From contig NC_057381.1 in assembly GCF_016906535.1 (NCBI RefSeq), positions 434,001 through 498,000 of the forward strand: a stretch of 64,000 bases of DNA, read 5' to 3'. The notes under the pieces are model-generated. The model was given only the letters and a program-made list of their open reading frames with translations. It made no database searches and was not told the origin of the DNA. This document shows positions 37,245 to 47,460 of this stretch, in pieces (the first letter of the stretch is position 1; every line of letters starts with the position of its first letter). Source of the DNA: Rhizoctonia solani (taxonomy: Eukaryota > Basidiomycota > Agaricomycetes > Cantharellales > Ceratobasidiaceae). The translations under genes and the position numbers were made by a program.

Positions 37245-39751
37245 TCCGAGGGTATACTAGAGAGGGGGGGGGGGAGACGGAGCTGGGAGAACGAGGGAAA
37301 AGGTGAGATGAACACCAAGAGGGCTATGGTCGGTAGGCTGATCCGTATTCTCGACAGCTCGCGTCAAGTCGTAAATCGAACAACACTCCGCCAGACGCGC
37401 ACTCCCTCTAACAGGTGGTCGTTTCCTCTAACCCTGCTCAAAGTCCCAAGTGTTCATATCTCACCAAGAGACCGAAAGGACGTCATCGTTTCATTGCCTG
37501 GCTCCCCTTTTTTCTTCTTCTTCTATGTACCGAACTGCGTCTATGGACTATCAAGCGTGATGTTATCCGAGAACGGTGATCTGGGCGCTGGATCTGACGG
37601 CGGGCTGGGACGACATCGTATGATAGGGCGCCAAATCGAGCCGAAGAGATCGAATACGACGACTGAACCGAGCAAGGTGCGGTGGTTTCAATACGTTCGA
37701 CCATTGACGTATATATGGCTGACTATCATCTCGAACTAGTGGATTGAATCCAACCGCTCCTTACACGAGACAATCCATTCTTATACCATCTGGGTTCCAA
37801 TCATTTTTTTACCCACACTGGTAAGACCGCTTGAGCCGAACCCGATTGCTGTCGGGGCAAGAGCCCATGGAGGTGCGTGCTCGAGTCGAAGGAGAGCGCC
37901 TATGCGGAGAGTTAATACCGGTTCTCGTTTTGTCGATACCGGTTGAACGAGTGTCCTTGTAGATCTCTCAGATTTTCTCACTCGGTGTGTGAATTCTTAT
38001 TTTACTCCTAATCGGCGGAAGGTTTCGAGAGCATTACGAGTATATCGAAAATATGGAACGGTCTAGGTACTCGAATTCGAGTTGAGATTGAGACTCCATC
38101 AATTATCTAGGTGTATGCACTCTTTTTCGGTCAAACAGCGCCTATGTCTATTGGACACCTTGGTGATCTGTAATCAACACGCGATATATTTGGCTCTCAT
38201 ATCCAGCCAATTTTCCGGCAATCATTCCACGCCAACAAGGATGGTTCATCTATGCGCATACACCCCCATACCCGATTTTTCCCACTTGAACCATCATTCC
38301 AACCCCCGGCCGTCCGCCATCCGAAACATTCCTATCGAACAGGATCAATATCTTCGAGCACCTTGTTCCATCCATCGTTCCTGTTCACTGAATTCAAGCT
38401 CGAGCAAACTCACCCGCACCCACGGCGCAAGGCCTGGAACATCCACGCACTTCGACCCTGGTCACATCCTCCACATCATGAATGCGATCAATCCGTCACG
38501 ATAACTCGAGTGGAGACAGAGTGGGGCGGACCCCACCTGATAAGCCCTCTCTTTTTCGCTGGTGGAAGGGGGGAACAGACAGCACCATCCTTTCTCACCC
38601 CGCGTCGAGATTGTACCCGAACCTATGCTGATTAGTAAATGTTTAGCGAGCGGTATAGTCTCTGATGAAGAAGGTGTATATGGTCTTCTAGATTTATGTA
38701 CACAATAATGCTATCTCGAACTCTGATTCCTTGAAGGAGTTTTGTTGATCCGCTGGTTCGGTCTGTCCAGGACAAAGTTGGATAGCCGACGTGGTGGCTA
38801 TGGCACTACGCCACCTGGCCCTGAACTTGGACCTGAGCGTCAATGTCAGCCACGCCGTATAGCGTATACACCGGCAAGTCAAATGAAAAACGAAAAGTGA
38901 AAAATGGAAAATCGAGAGCCTAAATACTCTCCAGGCGACCTACACATCCTAGACTAGAAACTGCGGATCGCTTCGACTTGGATACGGTCGAACCGATCCT
39001 CCCGCAATAGAAGCTCCCATCACGAAATGAAAATATAAAAAAGTCGTGATAATCCAGGACCCCAGTCCGATATCGCGCCGCACATATATATCATATTTTT
39101 ACGTGGCAGTTCTGTCAGAACATATGGTCAGGAACTCTAGAAGTTCCACCTTAGCAACCTCCTAGGATCCTTGGATGCTATAACAAATGAGCGGTTGACC
39201 TCCCCCCCCCCCCCGAACGTGACATGACTGCATGACCATTACATCCACTCTGATCCGAGAAGTTATCCGATCAGGTGTATAGCGTGCTCCCCGTGATGTC
39301 ATCATCGAACTCACGGTTGCGAGGGCAACATATAATATATGCACCAGATCGAAGTCGCATCTGATGTGACTTCTGGGCCGGCGGGTTCTGTTGTCGTGTA
39401 AAGAAACACCCCGAACTCCAGTGGAAGACTTGAGTTTTGTATCAACGGTCCGGTTTAGGGAGCCAGATGTAATTGGGGTGTAGTGCTATGTGTCAGTTAA
39501 CCGGTGTGGATAATTGATCACAACAGCTATCGACAGGTGTTAGATAGAGTATGTACAGTGCGTAGTATGCGGCGCGATGAATAGCTATATCTATTGGTAG
39601 GCATGTTCGCCTGCAGAAGACACGCGGCTTGTGCTTGTTTAGCAGGGCCACGGTCCCCATCCTTAGGGCCGGTCCCGAACCTGCCTTGTGATTACCTTGA
39701 GGTCGCCTTGAGGTTGCCTTGAGGTAGGTGCGAGCCTCTGCGTTACAGGGG
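37245..39751. other. Intergenic, promoter regions
   Basis: A G-run lies at 37264-37275 just upstream of the RhoGEF start, and a C-run at about 39201-39214. 37.3-39.5 kb has no open frame with protein-like content. From about 39577 the sequence is shared with 47150 onward and forms the upstream region of the micro-exon gene, including three close copies of CTTGAGGT near 39690-39725. Confidence 0.5.
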
Positions 39752-39758
39752 TTTATAG
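39752..39758 (+). promoter_or_regulatory. TATA-like box of micro-exon gene A
   Basis: TTTATAG, conserved with its context (GTTACAGG.GTTTATAGC) upstream of gene B at 47311. About 140 bases before the ATG. Confidence 0.5.
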
Positions 39759-39801
39759 CCGTGCCCTCTCGAGTCTTCGTTCTTTGTTCTATCACTCGTT
39801 A

Positions 39802-39838
39802 GTGAGTCGATAGCTCCCCATAACTAACACCTGCGCAG
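39802..39838 (+). other. 5' UTR intron of micro-exon gene A
   Basis: GTGAGT...ATAACTAAC...GCAG, 37 bases. The equivalent stretch upstream of gene B (47361-47397) has the same length and signals (ATAACTGAC, CATAG) although bases between differ. Confidence 0.5.
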
Positions 39839-39893
39839 ATCGCGGTTGAGGTCTTCAAGAAATATCATAAAACTCATACATAAGAAACTAGAA

Positions 39894-42800
39894 ATGGTAC
39901 GCTGTCTCAACGATCTGCTTCATACTCACTGAGAAACGCTGGTAACCATATACCATGATACTACTATTGCATTGCTTTGGCTGGGTCTGACATATGCAGG
40001 AATCAAAGGCAAAGGTATGAGTCATATAAGGGTCTCAGCCACTTCGATCTGTTGAGCCTGATTGTAATCCCCGCACATTCTGAAGGATGTAAGACCGAGT
40101 TCGATGCAAGAGGCTTTGGTTCTGATAAAAGAAAATTTTGATACGCCTATATAGGAAGTGAGTAGGACTTCGGCATAGAGATCCGGATTTACAGTTCGAT
40201 TGACGAATCGATAAACCCACCCAGCAAGTGCGTACCAAACTCTCACGCTGCTCATGTTAGCAGTAAAGTAAGCTAAAATGTGGATAGGCGGTTCGTGTGC
40301 AACTTGCCAGATAGGATCTTGGTGCTGATGATGGTTGCCGCGAACGCTTCAACAGAGGGTGAGTGGGGTATTGTACTTGGATACAAAAGAGGCTAAGCCC
40401 TGTTTGGAAACAGGATGTGAGTACATGTTAACTGACGTATCCAAGCGCGGTACGATAAAGCTTGAGCAGTGGGTATGTACAGATAACAACGGCATTGGAA
40501 GTTATGACCTTAGGCTGGGACCGCATATCAATATATATAGATAGTGCGTTCGAGTGCGCGACCGTAGTGTTGTTACTAACCTGAGTTTCAAACTCAACAG
40601 AAAGTCAGTAGTCTCCTGGGTCCATATGAGTGTGACGTCATTTCGCACATCGTTTACAGATGGTAAGCGTGTAAGAGCGCAGATGAGACAAAGGACTAAT
40701 ATACGGACTTTTATAGAAGGTATATATCGCGTCTACTGGCGCCTTATTCGTACCTCTCTTGACGTATAAGCCGCAACGACAAATATGGTAGTTGGTAGGT
40801 CTACGGTACCCAAGGCTGACGAGACGATATATTCGATAGCACTTATGGCCCGTTTGTTAGGCTGTACGTTCACCGAGTCATGACCAGAGAGAAACAGGAT
40901 GATCTGTGAGTATGCTGTGCGCCTCGCAAAAAGCATGTCGGCTAATGTGAATGGGCTGCACGTTATGATAGCATTAGTAAGTTGCTCAGCTCATCTGAAA
41001 ATAATAGGCTGATGGGTATGGATAGTGTACAGGAAGTAAGTACTTGAAGCCCAACGTGGTGGTGTCCACTTTGGGGCTGCTTGTGTGTGAGCACGAAATA
41101 GTCTCGTAGCCAAATCTGTATGGCTTACTTGTCCAGCAGAAAGGAGGCGGGTGCCGCCAGAGCTGAACGCATGCCATGTCAATAGGAGGTAAGCGACCTG
41201 TTTTTGAAGAAGATGGAGCCTCATGTAGTGCACCAATGGGTAGAGAGTGAGCGAACTATGATCACTTGAAGTAAGTATGAGTGCCATGTACGATGACTTG
41301 AGGATTAGCTAATGGTCATACGTAGGATCGATGTTATACTCATCAACGGAACAGGCAGTACGTGTCTAAGTGTGAAGTTGAACACCTCGAGTGAGAGCTA
41401 ATGAGGTTTGTGTTGCTGTGTATGAGTAGTTGGTGCGTGAATTCATGGTTGTTACTGAGCGAAGGGTGAAAGAAAGGGACGCTAACTGTTGAAACCTAGG
41501 AGGTACGTACACCGTGGCCCTGAATCACTTAGATGATATGGAAAACCAATCGGAGCCTCGGTTATAGACAGTGAGTGAAGGGTGTTTATACGGAGAAAGC
41601 ATGCTGAGACAACCTTGGTACACCTATCTCCCAATTCAGAAGGTTAGGGCAGACTATCTGCTCGGTAGAGGTGCTCGCTAACTATGTCACGATGGATACC
41701 TGGTCAAACCAAGCCCGTGCGTACCGGGCAAATAGGGATAGGGTACGATGGCTTACGAGAAACTGGGTGCCAATTGGTATCTTAGCCAGTGAGTATGATG
41801 CTGATGTCGGAAACGGATGTATATTGAGGGTAGACTACGTGACGTTCGGTATCTTAGGGGGTGCGTATGGGGCTAGTGTCGAGGATGGATATGCACTGAC
41901 CACACACTGTGTGCTGTTCGGTATCTTAGCTGGTGCGTATGGGGCTGGTGTCGAGGATGGATATGCACTGACCACACATTGGGTGCTGTTCGGTATATCA
42001 GTCGGTGCGTATGGGGCTGGTGTCGAGGATGGATATGCACTGACCACACATTGGGTGCTGTTCGGTATATCAGTATGTGCGTATGGGGCTGGTGTCGAGG
42101 ATGGATATGCACTGACCAGACACTGGGTGCTGTTCGGTATATCAGCCGGTACGTATGGGACTGGTGTCGAGGATGGATATGCACTGACCAGACACTGTGT
42201 GCTGTTCGGTATCTTAGCTGGTGCGTATGGGGCTGGTGTCGAGGATGGATATGCACTGACCACACATTGGGTGCTGTTCGGTATATCAGGATGTGCGTAT
42301 GGGGCTGGTGTCGAGGATGGATATGCACTGACCACACATTGGGTGCTGTTCGGTATATCAGTCGGTGCGTATGGGGCTGGTGTCGAGGATGGATAGGCAC
42401 TGACCAGACACTGGGTGCTGTTCGGTATATCAGGATGTGCGTATGGGGCTGGTGTCGAGGATGGATATGCACTGACCAGACACTGGGTGCTGTTCGGTAT
42501 ATCAGTATGTGCGTATGGGGCTGGTGTCGAGGATGGATATGCACTGACCACATATTGCGTGCTGTTCGGTATCTTAGGGGGTGCGTATGGGGCTGGTGTC
42601 GAGGATGGATATGCACTGACCACACATTGGGTGCTGTTCGGTATATCAGTCGGTGCGTATGGGGCTGGTGTCGAGGATGGATATGCACTGACCAGACACT
42701 GGGTGCTGTTCGGTATATCAGTGGGTGCGTATGGGGCTGGTGTCGAGGATGGATATGCACTGACCAGACACTGGGTGCTGTTCGGTATATCAGTATGTGC

Positions 42801-45253
42801 GTATGGGGCTGGTGTCGAGGATGGATATGCACTGACCACATATTGCGTGCTGTTCGGTATCTTAGGGGGTGCGTATGGGGCTGGTGTCGAGGATGGATAT
42901 GCACTGACCACACATTGGGTGCTGTTCGGTATATCAGCCGGTGCGTATGGGGCTGGTGTCGAGGATGGATATGCACTGACCAGACACTGGGTGCTGTTCG
43001 GTATATCAGTGGGTGCGTATGGGGCTGGTGTCGAGGATGGATATGCACTGACCAGACACTGGGTGCTGTTCGGTATATCAGGATGTGCGTATGGGGCTGG
43101 TGTCGAGGATGGATATGCACTGACCACACATTGGGTGCTGTTCGGTATATCAGTATGTGCGTATGGGGCTGGTGTCGAGGATGGATATGCACTGACCAGA
43201 CACTGGGTGCTGTTCGGTATATCAGTCGGTGCGTATGGGGCTGGTGTCGAGGATGGATATGCACTGACCAGACACTGGGTGCTGTTCGGTATATCAGGAT
43301 GTGCGTATGGGGCTGGTGTCGAGGATGGATATGCACTGACCACACATTGGGTGCTGTTCGGTATATCAGGATGTGCGTATGGGGCTGGTGTCGAGGATGG
43401 ATATGCACTGACCAGACACTGGGTGCTGTTCGGTATATCAGTCGGTGCGTATGGGGCTGGTGTCGAGGATGGATATGCACTGACCACACATTGGGTGCTG
43501 TTCGGTATATCAGGATGTGCGTATGGGGCTGGTGTCGAGGATGGATATGCACTGACCAGACACTGGGTGCTGTTCGGTATCTTAGCGGGTGTGTATGGGG
43601 CTGGTGTCGAGGATGGATATGCACTGACCAGACACTGGGTGCTGTTCGGTATCTTAGCGGGTGTGTATGGGGCTGGTGTCGAGGATGGATATGCACTAAC
43701 CGCACACTGTGTGCTGTTCGGTATCTTAGCTGGTGTGTATGGGGCTGGTGTCGAGGATGGATATGCACTGACCACATACTGTGTGCTGTTCGGTATCTTA
43801 GCGGGTGTGTATGGGGCTGGTGTCGAGGATGGATATGCACTGACCACATACTGTGTGCTGTTCGGTATCTTAGCGGGTGTGTATGGGGCTGGTGTCAAGG
43901 ATGGATATGCACTGACCACATATTGCGTGCTGTTCGGTATCTTAGCGGGTGTGTATGGGGCTGGTGTCGAGGATGGATATGCACTGACCACATATTGCGT
44001 GCTGTTCGGTATCTTAGCTGGTGCGTATGGGGCTGGTGTCGAGGATGGATATGCACTGACCACACATTGGGTGCTGTTCGGTATATCAGGATGTGCGTAT
44101 GGGGCTGGTGTCGAGGATGGATATGCACTGACCACACACTTTATCGTTCCATACCTCAGTGGGTATGTGCAGCATGTCCATTCATTCCACAAGCTTACGG
44201 GTTTATATCTGCCATATAAGATAGTCAGTCCTTTCTTCTTTCCTACTTGCACTCTGATCGACAGTTTTGAGTTTATGCAGCAAGTGCGTATATGTCTTAT
44301 TACGGGTACGAATGCTCACTAAATTTTTGACATCCTTTTTATTTATAGGGTGTACGTTGTACAATCACTCTCGAGTGGTAACGTGTACTTACTTCCGAGG
44401 CTTGGTGTCTTCAATCAATATTAGCCAGTGAGTTTGCTACAGATATCAAGCTCTCATGAAAACTCATTGCTACTGCTTTGGTCTGCCTTCTCTTCTAGTG
44501 GGTATGTTTGTATTTACCATTCACAATAGCTACAGAGGACACCCGTTGATCGGTCGGAACATTCTCGTTTAATGTTCCAGTATGTGCGTACACGACATTA
44601 GTTTTAGTCAAGGGACTCGTGCCGACTGAACCTTGTATCTCATCCCCCAGAAGGTGCAAATTAGGCAGCAATTTGGTAGAATAGGTACTAACAAACTTGA
44701 TCGATACGCGAATGTGTAATTTCAGGCGGTACAGACTTATTTCCTCTTGGCAGCAAATTTGGGCTCACAAATTGAGGATTGGGGATATCTATTATAGAAG
44801 GTTCGTATACCCTGCATTCCTGGTTGGAGCACGTTGATGGATCGAGGACCTGCACTCATTATGTTAGGCTGTGTGTATATTACCTTGATTGCGTCGAGAT
44901 AGCATTTGACTAACATACGTCTTGCTTATTTAGCGGGTGAGTACACAGAGCCATATGTTCAAGCATGCGCTCCAGTCTTGACTGTTGTCGATGTATTCCA
45001 CAGCTGGTGCGTACATCGTCATCAGAGCGACGTTCTGTTTTGTGTTATTCAAACACTTATCGACATACGCCATTTCAGGATGCAACACTGGAGAATCATG
45101 CCCGCCAACGGGTCGGGTCTCATGACTCGGAATTACACCACGGTAAAGCTATGTTGGTCTCCGAACCGGTCGTGGATACTGACTACTGCTGTGCTCGCAT
45201 TCGACATACCAGATCAAGCACAATCAGGATCTCAGGCGCCACGTCAAAACTAG
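39894..45253 (+). CDS. Micro-exon gene A: ~74 coding exons, ~67 of exactly 3 nt
   Basis: Start ATG 39894-39896 is followed at once by GTACGC. Exon 2 is 40000-40014 (15 nt). Then one-codon exons, each between YAG/AAG and a GT donor: GAT 40086, GAA 40155, CAA 40225, GCG 40288, AGG 40356, GAT 40414, TGG 40470, ATA 40541, AAA 40601, ATG 40660, AAG 40717, TTG 40792, GCT 40861. Exons of 8 (40898), 5 (40972), 3 (41033) and 14 nt (41137) together restore the frame. Then GAG 41186, AGA 41244, GCA 41355, TTG 41430, GAG 41500, ACA 41568, AAG 41640, CCC 41714, CCA 41786, the 32-unit array (41858-44090), TGG 44160, CAA 44281, GGT 44349, CCA 44425, TGG 44499, TAT 44581, AAG 44651, GCG 44726, AAG 44798, GCT 44868, CGG 44934, CTG 45004, a 64-nt exon (45079-45142) and a 41-nt exon to TAG 45253. 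No stop occurs in about 117 codons. The predicted start reads MESKAKDEQARDWIKMKLA, like a charged helix. No signal peptide or known family. Function unknown. Confidence 0.6.
41858..44141 (+). repeat. 72-bp tandem array, each unit one intron plus one codon
   Basis: Thirty-two units at an exact 72-base spacing (41858 + 72k, k = 0-31; last one partial). Each unit has a variable triplet, a donor GTGCGTATG (also GTACGT, GTGTGT), an invariant branch-like CACTGAC, and an acceptor TATATCAG or TATCTTAG. The triplets are GGG, CTG, TCG, TAT, CCG, GAT, TGG and CGG in mixed order; none is a stop. The rest of the unit is almost invariant, so the array has been homogenised recently. The 2.2 kb has no length change. 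The long open frames on both strands here are a by-product of the 72-base period (24 codons). Confidence 0.85.
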
Positions 45254-46089
45254 CAAATCTGGGGTCGATGTTTTGGATGGTATGTAACAAGTAGCTACAA
45301 GGCAAACTGAGGTACTGATGGCTTACAAAGGGTACTGCAATATGTGTGCGCGCATGTGTTACGACTGCTAGGAAGTCAAGTGTGGTTGGAATGGAATACA
45401 TGGATTTCAGGAGAGCATAAAAGTGGTACTTGAGCTTCGGTGCTCCGATTGTCGCGAGACCCATCGATAGAGGCTGTCGTCTGGCTCTAGATACGGGCGC
45501 TGGGGGATCGGGCGCGCAACTGCGCGGTACCGGATGGTTTGGGGCATTAAGACTCGAACAGAACTGGCAGGTCGAGTGAGCCATGACTGACGGATAGTAG
45601 TGATGTGCGAAGGAAAGGGGAAGATAACCCACTGATATGTCGAAGATCACTAGATTGAGTAGCATGAACGTCAGAAGCACAGAAAAATCTGGTCTTTCGG
45701 CTTGATATCCAGAAACTTGGTAATGAGGGTTGCGCGTGAACATGAGCACCTGGGCCATATACCTTCAGGCTACAATTGCGGGGTCTCGATACATGCTGTA
45801 TGCACCACGTTCACGTATAGCCCAGTATATTGATACACACGCAAGGCACGACCCGAATCTGCGCTTTCACAAGTTCGTAAATGGCCGAGGACGAGCAAAA
45901 GCTAAGGCATCGTCAGAGACAACCTTACTTATTCGATCATAGCTATGCAAATACATGTATTGGTTTGCACCAACCTCCACATCCCAAGCTACCAACAGTC
46001 ACTTGAACACTATGTACAGTAATGAGAACAAGTCCATGAGCAAAATCGATCGTGGCTATCAGTAGTCCAAGTCTCAAGACTGATAGCAT
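45254..46089. other. Downstream flank of gene A
   Basis: The 45480-45570 stretch (GGGGGATC..., GGCATTAAGACTCGAACAGAAC-type blocks) resembles 51320-51400 downstream of gene B. A minus-strand open frame (45183-45758, 191 codons) has no motif and overlaps the last exon of gene A; I do not call it. Confidence 0.4.
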
Positions 46090-47070
46090 GTTATAGAAAA
46101 TGGGCAAAACTCACAAAGCAGATCAAGAAACGGAAAATCATAGCGTACCGCGCAACAAACGGATGAAGGCCGGACGAAAAATGAAGTGGGCAACGGTCAA
46201 TTCCCTGTGCCTTCATTCCGACGTAGAAGCGCATGCAGGTGACAGGAATGCCAAACCAAGTCATGAGTCCAGCGACAGCAGTCTGAACGTAGTGTGAGCG
46301 CCAGTATGATCGATCCAATGCAAAACACATACCATATTCGCGAACCAGTTCAGCGCTTTACCCTTGCCACTACTTGCGCTCATGTGTGTCAGGGAAGAAA
46401 GCGAGGCGCAGATGATGACAGAAACTTATAACCTGGACCTTGAGACATTGGAAAAGACCTTGGGCACATTTACAGCGAGAGAAAGGCCACAGAGTGCTGG
46501 AGAAGAAGCGAACAAGTCAGAGCTTGCAGTGGACCACGCAGAAGTGAAGAGAGCAGTATGGTCACGGACGGCAATCCCTTGATGCCAGTAGGTTGGATAC
46601 TATTGGGGAATCGAGTTAGCTGGGTTCAAGCAAAATCTGCCCTGAGACGCGCGCAATAACGAACGGTGACGCGGTGGCATCACCGGTGGTCAAATCGAGG
46701 CTAGGGTGGTTGGATGGGGCGAGCAAACCAATGATCAAGGCGCCTCCAATAAAAGGAAGGAGGATGCAGACGTGGAAACAGCGAATAGCCTTGGGGATGT
46801 TGCGGGATGGATTCTAAGACTGACCGGCAGCGATGGCCATGAGTTCGGTTCTGATGAGGAGAAAGCGACCTGGGTCATAACCAACCACCATCCGAGAACT
46901 GATGCGACTTCTGGCATTCTCCGTTATGGAAGCGCTGAGAATGTCTCTTGACCCGTAGTTGTACTGGGCCTTGGGGAGACTCGGTTCTGCTCTCGTACAA
47001 GGAAACGTCCAAATTGTTGCCGAAGACTTGAGTCCCGGGTCAACAACCCAACCCAAGGGAGCCATATTCG
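46090..47070 (-). pseudogene. Decayed amino-acid permease
   Basis: Reading leftwards it matches the permease at 63780-62960, including the segment equal to 63450-63310 (shared GAGAGAAAGGCC, AAGTCAGAGCTTGCAG, CACGGACGGCAATCCCTTGA blocks). The frame is broken by many small changes and the last exon of the intact gene is not recognisable. Together with the intact gene it marks the second half of the duplicated unit. Confidence 0.8.
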
Positions 47071-47310
47071 AAGTATAGCAGTAGTATGGGCCATTGGTCA
47101 TAGCAATTATCGATGGGAATTGGTTAAAATATCTGTGATCTATACTACGACTGGTCGGTGAGGTGCAGTGGAATTGTATCTACTGGTGGGCGCCTGGAGA
47201 AGATATGCAGCTCGTGCTTGTTTAGCAGGGCCAGGCCTCCATCTTTAGGGCCGGTCCCGAACCGGCCTGAGGTCACCTTGAGGTGAGCGCGACCCTCTGG
47301 GTTACAGGGA

Positions 47311-47317
47311 TTTATAG
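47311..47317 (+). promoter_or_regulatory. TATA-like box of micro-exon gene B
   Basis: TTTATAG in the same context as in copy A; about 150 bases before the ATG. Confidence 0.5.
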
Positions 47318-47360
47318 CTCCGTATCCTTGAGTCTTTGTTCTTTGTTCTATCACTTTTCA

Positions 47361-47397
47361 GTGAGTCGGTAGTCCCCTATAACTGACACTTGCATAG
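47361..47397 (+). other. 5' UTR intron of micro-exon gene B
   Basis: GTGAGT...ATAACTGAC...CATAG, 37 bases, aligned with the equivalent intron of gene A. Confidence 0.5.
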
Positions 47398-47460
47398 ATC
47401 GCTACCAAGCGTCGAAGCCTTCAAGAAATATCATAGAACCCATATACATCGTCGTTATAA

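Larger units (their letters stand above)
39577..45750 (+). repeat. Segmental duplication, copy A
   Basis: Upstream region, micro-exon gene and downstream flank; homologous in the same order to about 47150-51500. Followed by a permease relic, as copy B is followed (after a transposon) by a permease gene. Confidence 0.75.

Noticed and set aside
41008..41035. A 28-base exon starting GCTGATGG in gene A
   Set aside because: It gives an in-frame TGA after the 5-nt exon. Treating the GCTGATG as a branch point and GAA 41033 as the exon keeps the frame.
41247..41354. TAA triplet (41267-41269) between AAG and GTATGA as another one-codon exon
   Set aside because: It would be an in-frame stop and copy B has no donor at that place. 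A single 108-base intron from AGA to GCA is simpler.
41858..44141. CRISPR-like array (regular repeats with short variable spacers)
   Set aside because: The variable part is only three bases and the organism is a eukaryote.
41835..44322. Very long open frames on both strands (up to about 805 codons) over the 72-bp array
   Set aside because: The period is 24 codons and the unit happens to lack stops in several frames, so open frames arise automatically on both strands. The splice-signal pattern explains the array better.
45183..45758. Minus-strand open frame of 191 codons
   Set aside because: Overlaps the terminal exons of gene A, has no motif, and the homologous flank of gene B does not keep it.
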